A stretch of DNA of 64,000 bases from an uncultured Sphingomonadaceae bacterium (GCA_947258815.1 CAMYJW010000030.1:620001-684000); one strand, 5' to 3'. Shown: positions 1 to 9,251, counted from the first letter of the stretch. The notes: a model not told the origin generated them from the sequence alone. Made by a program: numbers and translations.

Positions 1-8
1 ATCGCCAT
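1..8 (-). CDS. Probable start of the next operon gene, cut by the window edge
   Basis: On the minus strand an ATG GCG begins at position 8, only 3 bases after the TGA of the biotin carboxyl carrier gene. The spacing is what one expects for the next gene of the same operon. By analogy with accB-accC pairs this would be a biotin carboxylase, but only two codons and part of a third are visible, so the identity is a guess from context. Confidence 0.3.
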
Positions 9-11
9 GGC

Positions 12-530
12 TCAGGCCTGTTCGATGTAGAACAGCGGCTGGCCATGCTCGACCATTTCCGCATCTTCGACGCAGACTTTAACCACCTTCCCGGCGACGC
101 CCGCCGTCACCGAAGTGAACAGCTTCATCACTTCAAGCAGGCAAATCTCGCTTTCCGGCGATACGTCCTGCCCGATTTCAACAAATGGCGCGGCGCCCGG
201 CTTGGGCGCGCGATAGAACGTGCCAAGGTTGGGTGCGCTCACTGCCACCCAGTTGTCCGGGATGGTATCGCCTGCGGCCGATGCCGTCGCCGCTGACTCG
301 GGCGGCGGCGCAGCCGAGGCGGACGCGGGTTGCGCAGGCGGTGAAGCAGGCGCGGCAGATGGCGACGGCACAACCGGCGCGGGCGCGGCAAGCGGCCCGG
401 AAGTCAGCCGCGCATCGGCCTTGCGTGAGAGGAACAGGTGCAGCCCGTCCAGCTCGATATGCATTTCATCCCAATCCGATTGTTCGAACAGATCGACAAT
501 CGCCATCACGTCTTTTGAATTGTCGGACAC
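12..530 (-). CDS. accB: Biotin carboxyl carrier protein (AccB-like)
   Basis: 172-residue carrier subunit of an acyl-CoA carboxylase; biotin is attached to a lysine and shuttles carboxyl groups between biotin carboxylase and carboxyltransferase. The C-terminal biotinyl domain (about 95-172) carries the EVMKL motif with the target Lys at about residue 136. An Ala/Pro-rich linker spans about 45-90, and the N-terminal AccB-like region is short. The start is GTG at 530, with a GGGGGAG purine run about 10 bases upstream; an in-frame ATG at 506 is possible but has no better site. It is the last complete gene of a CoA-ester catabolic operon, which suggests a dedicated catabolic carboxylase and not only the housekeeping acetyl-CoA carboxylase. 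That role is inference. Confidence 0.85.
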   Translation of the reverse strand: MSDNSKDVMAIVDLFEQSDWDEMHIELDGLHLFLSRKADARLTSGPLAAPAPVVPSPSAAPASPPAQPASASAAPPPESAATASAAGDTIPDNWVAVSAPNLGTFYRAPKPGAAPFVEIGQDVSPESEICLLEVMKLFTSVTAGVAGKVVKVCVEDAEMVEHGQPLFYIEQA

Positions 531-586
531 CTGACTTGTGCTCCCCCAATAATGCCTGTGCTTGTGCCTGCGCCTGACCTGACCGG

Positions 587-2059
587 TCAGCCGGCGGTTT
601 CTTTCATCTCGTTTATCAATCTGTCGCGCACGCTGCGCCGCAGGATCTTGTTTGCTCCGCTTTTGGGCAGCTCATCCCACACGTAAATTTCCTTGGGCCG
701 CCGCACGCTGGGCAGATTGTCGCGCGCGAAATCCATGATCCGTTCCGGGTCCAGCCCGGCAGCGCCTGCCACCACCGCAGTCACCCGATCACCCCATTTC
801 TCATCAGGCAGACCGACCACGGCAACTTCGGACACGCCATCGAAATCCATCAGCACATCTTCAACCTCGCGCGGATAGATGTTGTAACCGCCCGAAATCA
901 TCATATCGTTCTTGCGATCGACGATGTAGAAAAACCCGTCTTCGTCCATCTTGCCGATATCGCCGGTGTGCAGCCAGCCGCTGCGGAAAGCCTCTGCCGT
1001 CTTTTCAGGCATCTGCCAGTATCCGGCCATGGTCTGCGGCCCGCGACAGACGATTTCGCCTGCTTCGCCGGGTGGCAGCGGATTATCATCATCATCGAAA
1101 ATCGCGACTTCAGCGACAGAAAATGGCCGCCCGCACGAGCCAACGCGATCGTGGTGCTCGGGGCGCAGATACGTGATCGCCATCGGCGCTTCGGCCTGAC
1201 CGTAACACTGGGCGAAGACTTTTCCGAACCGCGCTTCGGCCCGCTTCATCACATTGGGCGAAATCGAGGCGCCGCCATAGGAAATGATCTCAAACGCCGT
1301 TTTCACTTTCTCGCAGATCGGATCGTCCAGCAGCATGGCAAGCATCGTGGGGATAAGAAATGTGAAGCCAGCCTGCGTCTTTTCAGCCAGCTTCAGATAT
1401 TCGCCGGTGTCGAATTTCGTCATCATCACCGAATGCACGCCGCGAATGATCGAGGGCAGAAAATACGCCCCGCCCGCGTGCGCGATGGGCGCACCATGCA
1501 GAAAAATCCCGCCCTCGCGCAGTTCGGGAATAAGATCGGCCAGAAACACATTGGTTTCCACCAGATCGGACCGGGTGGTCAGCACCACAACTTTCGATTT
1601 TCCGGTTGTTCCGCCGGTAAACGCAAAGCGCAGCGGCGCATCGAGATCGCGATCCACCGCGCACGGCGTTTGCTCGCCATTGGCGATCATCGCGCACAGA
1701 TCATCCCATTCGATCTGCATCTCGGCGTTCAGCCCTTCGATCCCGGCATGGATAACGCAACGCGATTGGGAGGCTTCCAGCTTGTATTGATGGGTTTCGA
1801 ACGCTTCTTTCACATTAAGCTGAACGCGCACCAGACCAGCCTTGAACACCGCATAATAGGCAACCAGGCATTCGATGGAATTGGGCAGCAAAACGGCCAC
1901 CCGGTCGCCGGGTTTCAGGCCTTTTGCGATCAGCGCATTGCCCAGCCGGTCCGTCGCAAGATCGAAGTCGCGAAAGCTCAGCGTGCGATCGCCTTCTGTC
2001 AGGCAAGGCCTGTCCTTGAACTGAAGCGCCGCGCGCCGGATGATCGAACCTATCTGCAT
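587..2059 (-). CDS. Acyl-CoA synthetase (AMP-forming), ANL superfamily
   Basis: 490 residues, usual length for a class I adenylate-forming acid-CoA ligase that activates a carboxylic acid with ATP and CoA. The phosphate-binding loop reads FTGGTTGKSK, close to the canonical SGTTGxPK form. YGQAE, GWLHTGDIG and the hinge region DRKNDMMISGGYNIYP follow in order, and the C-terminal catalytic lysine motif GANKILRR is present. It lies 57 bases upstream of the biotin carrier gene and 14 bases after the alcohol dehydrogenase stop, inside a beta-oxidation operon, so it probably primes the operon's substrate as a CoA thioester. Chain length or ring specificity cannot be read from the sequence. Confidence 0.9.
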   Translation of the reverse strand: MQIGSIIRRAALQFKDRPCLTEGDRTLSFRDFDLATDRLGNALIAKGLKPGDRVAVLLPNSIECLVAYYAVFKAGLVRVQLNVKEAFETHQYKLEASQSRCVIHAGIEGLNAEMQIEWDDLCAMIANGEQTPCAVDRDLDAPLRFAFTGGTTGKSKVVVLTTRSDLVETNVFLADLIPELREGGIFLHGAPIAHAGGAYFLPSIIRGVHSVMMTKFDTGEYLKLAEKTQAGFTFLIPTMLAMLLDDPICEKVKTAFEIISYGGASISPNVMKRAEARFGKVFAQCYGQAEAPMAITYLRPEHHDRVGSCGRPFSVAEVAIFDDDDNPLPPGEAGEIVCRGPQTMAGYWQMPEKTAEAFRSGWLHTGDIGKMDEDGFFYIVDRKNDMMISGGYNIYPREVEDVLMDFDGVSEVAVVGLPDEKWGDRVTAVVAGAAGLDPERIMDFARDNLPSVRRPKEIYVWDELPKSGANKILRRSVRDRLINEMKETAG

Positions 2060-2073
2060 CCCGTTTTCGCCTC

Positions 2074-3120
2074 TCAGGCCGCCATCGCGTGATCGTGCAT
2101 CAATACGACGCGGCCGGTAATTTCCTTTGCTTCCATCGCGCGGTGCGCCTCCGCCGCTTGCGACACAGGCATCACCCGCCCGATCCGGGGGCTAACCTTG
2201 CCTTGCGCCACAATGCGGACAACTTTGCGCAGATCGTTCAGCGTTGCATGGGCGCTGCCGATAAATTCCAGCTCTTTGAGGATCGAAAGCGCGGGATTGA
2301 ACGGCCAGTTGCCCGGATCGACATTGCCAACAATCACCATTCGCCCGCCCGGCCGCAATGTCCGCACGCTCGATGGAAAGGTTGGTGTGCCCGCAACTTC
2401 AAGCACGCAATCAACGCCGATGCCATCGGTGATATCGCGCACTTGCGCGTGAAAACCGCCAGCATGACCGCCGATAACAACATGATCCGCGCCGTTCGCG
2501 CGCAGATCGTCTGCCTTGTCTGGCGATGACGTTACGGCGATCACTTCCAGCCCGGCCAGAGCCGCCAGCTGCACGGCATGTATGCCAACGCCGCCCGATG
2601 CGCCGGTAATCAAAACCGTGCTGCCAATTGGCAAGGCGGCGCGGCGCAGCGCGTGATAGCCGGTGCCAATCGCACAGCTCAGAACCGGGGCAACATCATC
2701 CGGAATTTCATCCGGCAAGTGCACGGTATTCATTTCCGAGGCTACGACATATTCGCCATAGCCGCCCGAAATCTGCTCACCATAAAACCCCGGTCCGGTG
2801 GTGCAGATATTTTCCTGACCATTGCGGCAAGCAGTGCACGTGCCGCAACCGATCCGCTGGATCATCGCCACCCGGTCTCCGGCGCGAAATTTCGTGATGA
2901 GCGGCCCGGTTTCAACCACTTCGCCCGCCACTTCATGCCCCATCACGCAAGGCAGCGGGGTATGCGGAAAATGCCCGCCCCGGTTCAGCAGATCATGGCC
3001 ACACACGCCGCAACCGAACACTCTCACCAGCATCTGATCGGGGCCGTGTTGCGGGGGCGGAACATCAACCGCCTCAAGCGCTGATGGCCCGCCGAAACCT
3101 GAAAGCCGGATCGCCTTCAT
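2074..3120 (-). CDS. Zinc-dependent alcohol dehydrogenase (MDR family)
   Basis: 348-residue medium-chain dehydrogenase/reductase that oxidises an alcohol (or reduces a carbonyl) with NAD(P). The catalytic zinc site is seen in the GVCGHD segment near residue 40 and the GHE motif near residue 62. The structural zinc lobe has the four-cysteine pattern GCGTCTACRNGQENIC. The Rossmann nucleotide fold shows ITGASGGVGIHAVQLA in the middle of the protein. The start ATG overlaps the stop of the upstream acyl-CoA dehydrogenase in an ATGA arrangement, implying translational coupling. Within the operon it could oxidise a hydroxyl generated during side-chain breakdown; the exact substrate is unknown. Confidence 0.88.
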   Translation of the reverse strand: MKAIRLSGFGGPSALEAVDVPPPQHGPDQMLVRVFGCGVCGHDLLNRGGHFPHTPLPCVMGHEVAGEVVETGPLITKFRAGDRVAMIQRIGCGTCTACRNGQENICTTGPGFYGEQISGGYGEYVVASEMNTVHLPDEIPDDVAPVLSCAIGTGYHALRRAALPIGSTVLITGASGGVGIHAVQLAALAGLEVIAVTSSPDKADDLRANGADHVVIGGHAGGFHAQVRDITDGIGVDCVLEVAGTPTFPSSVRTLRPGGRMVIVGNVDPGNWPFNPALSILKELEFIGSAHATLNDLRKVVRIVAQGKVSPRIGRVMPVSQAAEAHRAMEAKEITGRVVLMHDHAMAA

Positions 3121-4235
3121 CGCTCTGCCGCCAGCTGGGCCAGCGTGCCGGCCAGAACCCGCTCGTTATGAAATTCGGTCGATCCATAAAGCGTTTCCAG
3201 AAAGCGCCCGCGCCGGAAATGGAAATGCAGCGCCATTTCCCAGGTATAACCCATGCCGCCATGGAGCTGGATCGCTTCGCGCAGGATATGAACCGCCATC
3301 CGGTTTGCCTTGGCCTTGGCCATCGAAACCGCGCGAACCCGTTCATCCGGCTCGCCCGCAGCCATTGCCCAGCCCGCGTAATATGCGCCAGATCGCGCGG
3401 TGTTGATATCGACCGCCATATCGGCACAGCGATGCTTGATCGCCTGAAACGCGCCGACCGGCTGACCAAACTGTTCACGCTCCTTGACATAGGCAACCGT
3501 GGTATCAAGCATCCGCGCACCGATACCGGCGATGCTTTGCGCTGCCGCCGTCGCCAGCATATCGAGCAGACAAGCAACAGCCTCGCCGCCGCCGCCAATC
3601 ATGTCGCCCGGCGCAACCGCCACGTCTGCACATTCAACGCGGTAATAATCGCCACTGATATCGAGCGCATTTTCGCGCACGATGGATATCCCTGCCCGAT
3701 CCGGCTCAACCAGTGCCAGCGCCGGTTCGCCCGCGCTGTCCTTTGCCACGATCAGCAACAGATCGGCGCGCGCCGCGCCTGCAACAAGCAGTTTGCGCCC
3801 GGTCAGACGGCCTTGATCGTCAAGCGCGGTTGCAAACGCGGCAGGATCATAGCCGCCGTCTTTTTCATAGACCGCGCATGCCACGCGCAGCGATCCGAGC
3901 GCGAGCTTTTCCAGATTTTCCACCTGCGCTGCGCCGCCAAAGCGCGCCAGTATCAGGCTCGAAACAATCGTATCGGTTACCGTCAACGGCACCAGTGCGG
4001 CGCCAAATTCCTCGGAAATAAGCGCAAATTCAATCGGCGACAGGCCAAGCCCGCCGTGATCTTCTGGCACCATCAAGCCAAACAGGCCAATCTGCGCCAG
4101 CGTGGGCCAGAGCGCGGCGTCCAGTTCAACGGGATCGCCGCCATCGCGCAACAGGTCGATCGGAAATTCCGCCGCAAGCGTATCGCGCACGGTTTCCTGG
4201 AACATGTAATGTTCGTCGTCAAAATCGAAGTTCAT
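3117..4235 (-). CDS. Acyl-CoA dehydrogenase, short subunit type
   Basis: 372-residue FAD acyl-CoA dehydrogenase with the three-part family layout: N-terminal helical domain, beta domain (about 120-220) and C-terminal helical domain containing QLHGGMGYTWE. It ends in a STEFHNERVLAGTL segment instead of the longer GTSEIQRN form of its partner. It is encoded directly after another acyl-CoA dehydrogenase, with an ATGA overlap at both ends. Side-by-side pairs of about 400 and 370 residues are known to form heteromeric acyl-CoA dehydrogenases in steroid side-chain catabolism, so a mixed complex with 4232-5437 is plausible. The pairing is inference from length and context. Confidence 0.88.
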   Translation of the reverse strand: MNFDFDDEHYMFQETVRDTLAAEFPIDLLRDGGDPVELDAALWPTLAQIGLFGLMVPEDHGGLGLSPIEFALISEEFGAALVPLTVTDTIVSSLILARFGGAAQVENLEKLALGSLRVACAVYEKDGGYDPAAFATALDDQGRLTGRKLLVAGAARADLLLIVAKDSAGEPALALVEPDRAGISIVRENALDISGDYYRVECADVAVAPGDMIGGGGEAVACLLDMLATAAAQSIAGIGARMLDTTVAYVKEREQFGQPVGAFQAIKHRCADMAVDINTARSGAYYAGWAMAAGEPDERVRAVSMAKAKANRMAVHILREAIQLHGGMGYTWEMALHFHFRRGRFLETLYGSTEFHNERVLAGTLAQLAAER

Positions 4236-5437
4236 GCGCGTTTGCCCTCCTTCGGAAGGCCCAGCACACGTTCGGAAATGATGTTGCGCTGGATTTCGGA
4301 CGTGCCCGAATAGATCGTGAAAGCGCGGCTTTGCATGCAGCTGAGCGGAAAGCGCCCGCGCGCCACGGCATCGCTGTCGCCCTGCATCAGCAAGCCTTCA
4401 GGCCCGAGAACCTCAATCGACATATCGAACATTTCCTGCGCGACATGGCTCCAGTAGAGCTTCATCAAAGAGCTCTCCGGCCCCGGCTTTTCGCCTTTGA
4501 TCGCCTTGGAAAATTCACGCAGGCAATTCATCCGCATCAGTTCCAGATCGACGATAGACTGTGCCAGCCGCTGACGGATCGCCGGATCATCAATAGATTT
4601 CTGGCCGCCCTGCCGCGCGTCCTGCAGGTTTTCGATCAGCAGATCGAGCTCCTGCTTGAAACGGATCTGGCGTGCCAGTGCATCTTCCGCGCCGCGTTCA
4701 TAAGAAAGCGTGGTCATCGCAATGCGCCAGCCATCGTTGAGATCGCCAACCAGATTGGCCTTGGGGATGCGCACATCCTCAAAGAACGTCTCGTTGAATT
4801 CCTGTTCGCCGGTGATCTGGGTCAGCGGGCGGACGGAAATACCGGGGCTGTCCATATCGACAACGAAGAAGCTCAGCCCCTTGTGCTTGGGCGCATCCTG
4901 ATCGGTGCGCGCCAGCAAAATGCCAAGGTGCGAATACTGCGCATAGCTGGTCCAGATTTTCTGACCGTTGATGACAAAATCATCGCCATCGGCTTCGGCC
5001 CGGCACCGTGACGATGCAAGGTCCGATCCGGCATTGGGTTCTGAAAAACACTGACACCAGATTTCCTCAGCGGCCAGAATTTTCGGGAGATAGCGCTCGC
5101 GCTGCTCTTCGGTGCCATGATGCATCAGCGTCGTCGCGGCGAGATTGCGCCCGATAACGTTGATCCCTTCCGGCGCCTGCGCACGGGCACATTCTTCGGC
5201 AAAAATGCCTTGCTCGATCAACGTCGCGCCGCGCCCGCCATATTTCTGCGGCCAACTGATCCCGCTCCACCCGCCTTCGAAAAGCTTGCGTTCCCACGAA
5301 ATGCGAAACTGGGCGCGTTCTTCCTCATCCTCCGGTTCAAAGACGGTGCGCCCCCAACCCTCTGGCAAAGCGTCGGCAAGCCATGCGCGAACTTCGCTGC
5401 GAAACGCCTGTTCTTCGGGAGAATAATTGAAGTCCAT
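4232..5437 (-). CDS. Acyl-CoA dehydrogenase, long subunit type
   Basis: 401-residue FAD-dependent acyl-CoA dehydrogenase that introduces an alpha,beta double bond into a CoA thioester. Visible family motifs include WCQCFSEPNAGSDLAS for flavin binding, ADGDDFVINGQKIWTS in the beta domain, and the C-terminal IYSGTSEIQRNIISERVLG signature. Only 1 base separates it from the enoyl-CoA hydratase upstream, and its stop overlaps the ATG of the second dehydrogenase. Spacing and order (hydratase, dehydrogenase, dehydrogenase) place it in the core of a beta-oxidation operon. It probably works with the 372-residue paralogue as a heteromer. Confidence 0.92.
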   Translation of the reverse strand: MDFNYSPEEQAFRSEVRAWLADALPEGWGRTVFEPEDEEERAQFRISWERKLFEGGWSGISWPQKYGGRGATLIEQGIFAEECARAQAPEGINVIGRNLAATTLMHHGTEEQRERYLPKILAAEEIWCQCFSEPNAGSDLASSRCRAEADGDDFVINGQKIWTSYAQYSHLGILLARTDQDAPKHKGLSFFVVDMDSPGISVRPLTQITGEQEFNETFFEDVRIPKANLVGDLNDGWRIAMTTLSYERGAEDALARQIRFKQELDLLIENLQDARQGGQKSIDDPAIRQRLAQSIVDLELMRMNCLREFSKAIKGEKPGPESSLMKLYWSHVAQEMFDMSIEVLGPEGLLMQGDSDAVARGRFPLSCMQSRAFTIYSGTSEIQRNIISERVLGLPKEGKRA

Positions 5438-5438
5438 C

Positions 5439-6242
5439 TCAGCCTTTCGTCGCTGCTGCTGCCGCCGCGAAATCGGGCTTGCGCTTTTCGCGGAACGCCT
5501 GAACGCCTTCTTCGTATTCGGGAGTCAGATAGGCGATAGTCTGGGCATAGGATTCATATTCCAGCATCTGATCGAGCGTGGAATTGCTCGCCTTATCCAG
5601 CAGGTTCTTGGTCAGCGCGTGGGCCGTAGGCGATCCCTTGACGATCGTTTCGGCAATCTTGCGCGCTTCTGACAGCAGATCATCGTGCGGGAAGACGTGA
5701 TTGACGATGCCCAGTTCCTTCGCCTCATCGGGCAGAACCTTGCGCGCGGTCATGCACAGCTCTTTCGCGCGGTTGGTGCCGATGGCCCGGCCCAGGAAAT
5801 AAAGCCCGCCCAGATCAGGCACCAGGCCGACACGCGCAAACGCCTGAATGAAACTGGCCTTGTCGCTCGCAACGATAAAATCGCATGCCAGCGCGATATT
5901 AAAGCCAGCGCCGGCTGCCGCCCCGTTTACCGCTGCGATAACCGGCTTTTCGAGCCTCCACAGCGGATCGAGAACGTCTTTCAGAATCCAGCGGTGACGA
6001 TCGCGCCGTTCAAGCGGGGTCATATCGTCCTTGCGCGCTTTCAGATCGGCGCCTGCGCAAAATCCGCGACCCGCACCCGTCAGGATCACGCAGCCGATAT
6101 CATCGTCCTTGCCGATCCGCACAATCGCATCGTTCAGCTCGGTATACATTTCATCGGTTGTTGCATTCATCGCATCGGGGCGATTGAGCGTTAGCGTCGC
6201 GATCCGGTCGGAAACCTCAAGGAGAATATTTTCATATGTCAT
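5439..6242 (-). CDS. Enoyl-CoA hydratase/isomerase family protein
   Basis: 267-residue crotonase-fold protein that hydrates enoyl-CoA thioesters or does related CoA chemistry. The chosen ATG gives the standard N-terminus MTYENILLEV; an upstream extension in the same frame has no family character. Oxyanion-hole segments are visible as GAGRGFCAGADL and AVNGAAAGAGFNIALACD, followed by the GLVPDLGG signature. It sits 11 bases downstream of the metallo-hydrolase gene and 1 base before the long acyl-CoA dehydrogenase. The family includes hydratases, isomerases and C-C hydrolases, so hydratase is the default and not a proven activity. Confidence 0.9.
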   Translation of the reverse strand: MTYENILLEVSDRIATLTLNRPDAMNATTDEMYTELNDAIVRIGKDDDIGCVILTGAGRGFCAGADLKARKDDMTPLERRDRHRWILKDVLDPLWRLEKPVIAAVNGAAAGAGFNIALACDFIVASDKASFIQAFARVGLVPDLGGLYFLGRAIGTNRAKELCMTARKVLPDEAKELGIVNHVFPHDDLLSEARKIAETIVKGSPTAHALTKNLLDKASNSTLDQMLEYESYAQTIAYLTPEYEEGVQAFREKRKPDFAAAAAATKG

Positions 6243-6253
6243 TTCAATAACTT

Positions 6254-7096
6254 TCAAGAAACTTCTGAAGTGTTTTCGCCAGCCCCTTCTGGCGACAGAT
6301 GGGCGATATCGCCATCGTTGGATTCCGGCACGGCCCACCAGTCTTCGGGCATATGCATCGGGATGCGGAAATCATGCGCGGGCACGACGATATCGGCATT
6401 GTCGAGCACCTTGCGCATCGCCGCGCACCAGTCCCGCTCGCTCTCGCTGCGGATCGGACCGGCCAGAAACGTATCCGAAAGATACCGCATCGGCTTGCGC
6501 GTGGCGCGCGGATCGGCGGGATACCAATACTTGTAATGGTCCCCCAGATCGGAAACGAGCGCGGCCTTGCCCTTCGCGGTTGTCACGATCGGCACCTGCA
6601 TACCTGCCGTATGCGAAGGCACCTTGATGATGCGAATACCCTCAACCAGATCGAAATCACCTTCGACCAGTTGCAACCCTGCAGGCCGTTTGCGACCCAG
6701 AAGTTCGTTCAGGATATGTTTTTTGTAAAACGGACGCTGGGTTGGCGCCGGGTCAATCGCATGAAACACTTCGTCGCGCTGAACCACAATCGTGGAATTG
6801 GGAAAGGCTTCCAGATTATCGGCGTGATCGAAATGCATATGGGTGAGGATCACGTGGCTGATATCGTCTGGCGTCAGCCCATGTTTTGCCAGTTCCTGCG
6901 CGATTATCTCCGGGCCGCCACCCCAGCCCGAAACCTTCAGCATTTCTTCAACCCGTTCTATCCGGGCCATGCCGGAATCAACCAGAAAATGCTGTGTGCC
7001 GTCCGTTACCAGCCAGACGTGGACCGGATCGCGATGGATCGCTCCGCCTTGCGGCAGGTAAAGCTCGCCGATCCGCAGTGAATGAATTTCAAACAT
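6254..7096 (-). CDS. Metallo-beta-lactamase-fold hydrolase, lactonase-like
   Basis: 280-residue protein of the metallo-beta-lactamase superfamily with the dinuclear metal motif HMHFDH at about residues 86-91, a later histidine in SHTAGMQVP, an aspartate in VSDLGDHYKY, and a final histidine near PAHDF. The overall layout resembles N-acyl homoserine lactone lactonases (AttM/AiiA type). In a CoA-ester operon it may open a lactone or cleave a thioester intermediate, but quorum-quenching activity cannot be excluded. The neighbours are DUF35/thiolase genes upstream and enoyl-CoA hydratase downstream. Confidence 0.82.
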   Translation of the reverse strand: MFEIHSLRIGELYLPQGGAIHRDPVHVWLVTDGTQHFLVDSGMARIERVEEMLKVSGWGGGPEIIAQELAKHGLTPDDISHVILTHMHFDHADNLEAFPNSTIVVQRDEVFHAIDPAPTQRPFYKKHILNELLGRKRPAGLQLVEGDFDLVEGIRIIKVPSHTAGMQVPIVTTAKGKAALVSDLGDHYKYWYPADPRATRKPMRYLSDTFLAGPIRSESERDWCAAMRKVLDNADIVVPAHDFRIPMHMPEDWWAVPESNDGDIAHLSPEGAGENTSEVS

Positions 7097-7158
7097 TCCA
7101 GTCCCGTCAATCTGGCCAGCGGTCTTGATCGAACGGCAAGAACCGCTGGCCTTCGCTG

Positions 7159-8085
7159 TTAATCCTCGATCACTTCGAAGCGTTCGATATCCGAAACCCG
7201 GCCCTTGCGTTCACCATCGGTCCAGATCGCGCGCACCCGCGTGCCCGGCTTGATGTTTTTCTTCGCCGTCTCAAGATCATCGATCTCGATGACATGGATC
7301 ATGCGTGTGGACGCACCATCCAGAACGACTTCGGCATAAACATAAGGCACTTCGCGCGTGAGCCCGAAGAACTCCATGTTGATGATCGAACACGCCCGGA
7401 TCGTGCCGGTATCTGCGCACGCTTTCCACGTTCCGGTGCGCTTGTGCGTGACATCGTCAACCTCGCGCGGGGGCAAAAGCGCATCGTCTCCGCTGGAAGT
7501 GCGTACGCCCATTACCCGGCCATGTTCGCGGATTTCATCGAACATGCGGCCATAATAAGGGCCATAGGAATGCTGGTAATCAAGGCTCATCGAATAATCG
7601 ATCACGCCCAGCGGTTCAGCCGGACCGACCAGCCCCTTAACCTCGCCAACCGGGGCATCGGCATCGGGAACAAAGCCGCTGATCGCCATGATCGAGGTTT
7701 CGTCCGTATCGTCCCACTTCGCAGCAACACGCATGCCGACCGAAAGATCGCCGAGGTCTGCCAGTATCCGGTGTGCGAAATCGTTGGCACAGCCATCGAG
7801 ACGGATCAGCCCGATGACATTGCCATCAACCCGCGTGAAAGCGGTGAGTTCTCCGGTTTCAGGGACCTGAACCAGTTCTTCCGGTTCCTCTCCGTCAGTT
7901 GACGAAAAGTCCTGCGCGGGCGCAACCACGGTGCCATCGGGAAAGCGCGAACCGACAATCCGCCGGTTGGGCATTTCCGCCAGAAACGTTCCGGCAGCCC
8001 GGCCGGGCGTGAGCGTATACGGCATACTGATCTGGCTGTGGAAGGTTTCCATATCCAGCGGGTGAGCTTCGGGTGGTGCAAACAT
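7159..8085 (-). CDS. Tandem DUF35 OB-fold protein lacking zinc-ribbon cysteines
   Basis: 308 residues forming two successive DUF35-like OB domains (about 35-135 and 185-300), each introduced by the place where a CxxC zinc ribbon normally lies. Here those places read VGSRFPDGTVVAP and MGVRTSSGDDALLPP with no cysteines, so both zinc knuckles appear lost while the PP turn of the second is kept. DUF35 proteins act as CoA- or acyl-binding partners of thiolase-like enzymes, for example ChsH2 with Ltp2 and the archaeal thiolase/HMG-CoA synthase complexes. It lies 12 bases after the stop of the thiolase-like gene at 8098, fitting a physical complex. Its function is inferred from family and context. 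Confidence 0.75.
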   Translation of the reverse strand: MFAPPEAHPLDMETFHSQISMPYTLTPGRAAGTFLAEMPNRRIVGSRFPDGTVVAPAQDFSSTDGEEPEELVQVPETGELTAFTRVDGNVIGLIRLDGCANDFAHRILADLGDLSVGMRVAAKWDDTDETSIMAISGFVPDADAPVGEVKGLVGPAEPLGVIDYSMSLDYQHSYGPYYGRMFDEIREHGRVMGVRTSSGDDALLPPREVDDVTHKRTGTWKACADTGTIRACSIINMEFFGLTREVPYVYAEVVLDGASTRMIHVIEIDDLETAKKNIKPGTRVRAIWTDGERKGRVSDIERFEVIED

Positions 8086-8097
8086 CTGCCTGTCTCC

Positions 8098-9249
8098 TCA
8101 AGCGCTCAGCACGGCACAGCCGCGCAAATTGGCCCAGCCGCCACCAGACTGCACAAGCGCCGTCTTGGCGTCCTTGATCTGGTGGCTTTCATTACGGCCC
8201 ATGATCTGGGTGGCGGCTTCGATCAGGCGAATAACGCCAACCGCGCCGATGGGATTGGCGCCCATGCACCCGCCCGATGGATTGACGGGAATATCCCCGT
8301 CAAGCTGCGTCGCCCCCGACGCAACCAGATCGGCCGCCTGCCCCGGTGGACAAAGCCCCAGGCTCTCATAATAATTGAGTTCAAAGCAGCTGTAGGGCTC
8401 CTGCACCTCAACCACATCGAACTGGCGGCGTGGATTGGTGATCCCGGCTGAGCGATAAACCTTCTTCGAAGCGATCGCGAGCGGCTCTGACAGCATCAGC
8501 GAACGTTCCGGCGCATTATCCGCCTCGCAGCAATAGGCGATGCCGCGAATCCACGCAGGCGTGCTTGTCGAGTGATGGGCTTTTTTCTCGTTCGAAAGCA
8601 CAATCGCCGCCGCGCCATCCGAAATCGGCGGCACATCGAGCAGCTTGATCGGCCAGCACAGCGGACGCGAATTAAGCACATCTTCAACGCTCACTTCTTT
8701 CTTCACATGCGCATAAGGGTTGGCAATCGCATTGGTCCGGTTCTTGGCCGCAACCATCGCCGCCGCTTCCTCGGTGTGGCCCAGCACATCCATGCGCGCG
8801 CGCCAGTATGCCGCGGAAAAGCCCATGATACCCACTGCAAACTCACGCCCCCAGAACGGATCGTAAAGCGTTGAGATAGAGTATTGCAGCTGCCCTTCGG
8901 AAAGCTTGTCATAGGCAACGACAAGCGTGCGATCCGAATAGCCGCCAGCCACCTGATAATACCCGGCCAATGCACCTGCAAAGCCCGCGCCGCCACCGCT
9001 TGTCAGCCGCACAACCGATTTTCCTTGCGCGCCGATCGCATCGACGACCCATTTCTCCGGCTGGTTAACCGCAGCGAACAACACCGGCCCGGTTGCGATA
9101 ACCACCGTATCGATATCGTCCATCGAGAGTTTGGCGTCTGCCAGCGCGCGATCGACAGCTTCGCGGACAAGCCCCGCCTGACTGACATCGGTGCGCCTGC
9201 GCGCGTGGTGCGTTTGACCAACGCCAACGATTCCTACTTCATGGCCCAT
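8098..9249 (-). CDS. Thiolase-like protein of the SCP-x/Ltp aldolase type, catalytic cysteines absent
   Basis: 383 residues with a thiolase fold and the SCP2-thiolase style C-terminus. The position of the nucleophilic cysteine reads VRLTSGGGAG (no Cys). The second catalytic position reads VQSGGGWANL (no Cys), and the GHPIGATG histidine is replaced (MGANPIGAVG). A PYSCFELNYYESLGLCPPG segment replaces the usual NEAFA and resembles the tyrosine-containing region of Ltp2-type steroid side-chain aldolases. The start is ATG at 9249, with GGAGG 7 bases upstream; a TTG at 9255 has no such spacing. It is followed by a DUF35 gene, so a retro-aldolase or carrier role is more likely than thiolysis. Confidence 0.8.
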   Translation of the reverse strand: MGHEVGIVGVGQTHHARRRTDVSQAGLVREAVDRALADAKLSMDDIDTVVIATGPVLFAAVNQPEKWVVDAIGAQGKSVVRLTSGGGAGFAGALAGYYQVAGGYSDRTLVVAYDKLSEGQLQYSISTLYDPFWGREFAVGIMGFSAAYWRARMDVLGHTEEAAAMVAAKNRTNAIANPYAHVKKEVSVEDVLNSRPLCWPIKLLDVPPISDGAAAIVLSNEKKAHHSTSTPAWIRGIAYCCEADNAPERSLMLSEPLAIASKKVYRSAGITNPRRQFDVVEVQEPYSCFELNYYESLGLCPPGQAADLVASGATQLDGDIPVNPSGGCMGANPIGAVGVIRLIEAATQIMGRNESHQIKDAKTALVQSGGGWANLRGCAVLSA

Positions 9250-9251
9250 GT

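Noticed and set aside
968..2092. Plus-strand frame of 374 codons opposite the acyl-CoA synthetase
   Set aside because: Antisense shadow of a well-supported gene in GC-rich DNA; no domain character and Arg/His-rich composition.
3084..4313. Plus-strand frame of 409 codons opposite the acyl-CoA dehydrogenases
   Set aside because: Entirely antisense to a gene with clear family motifs; no recognisable protein features.
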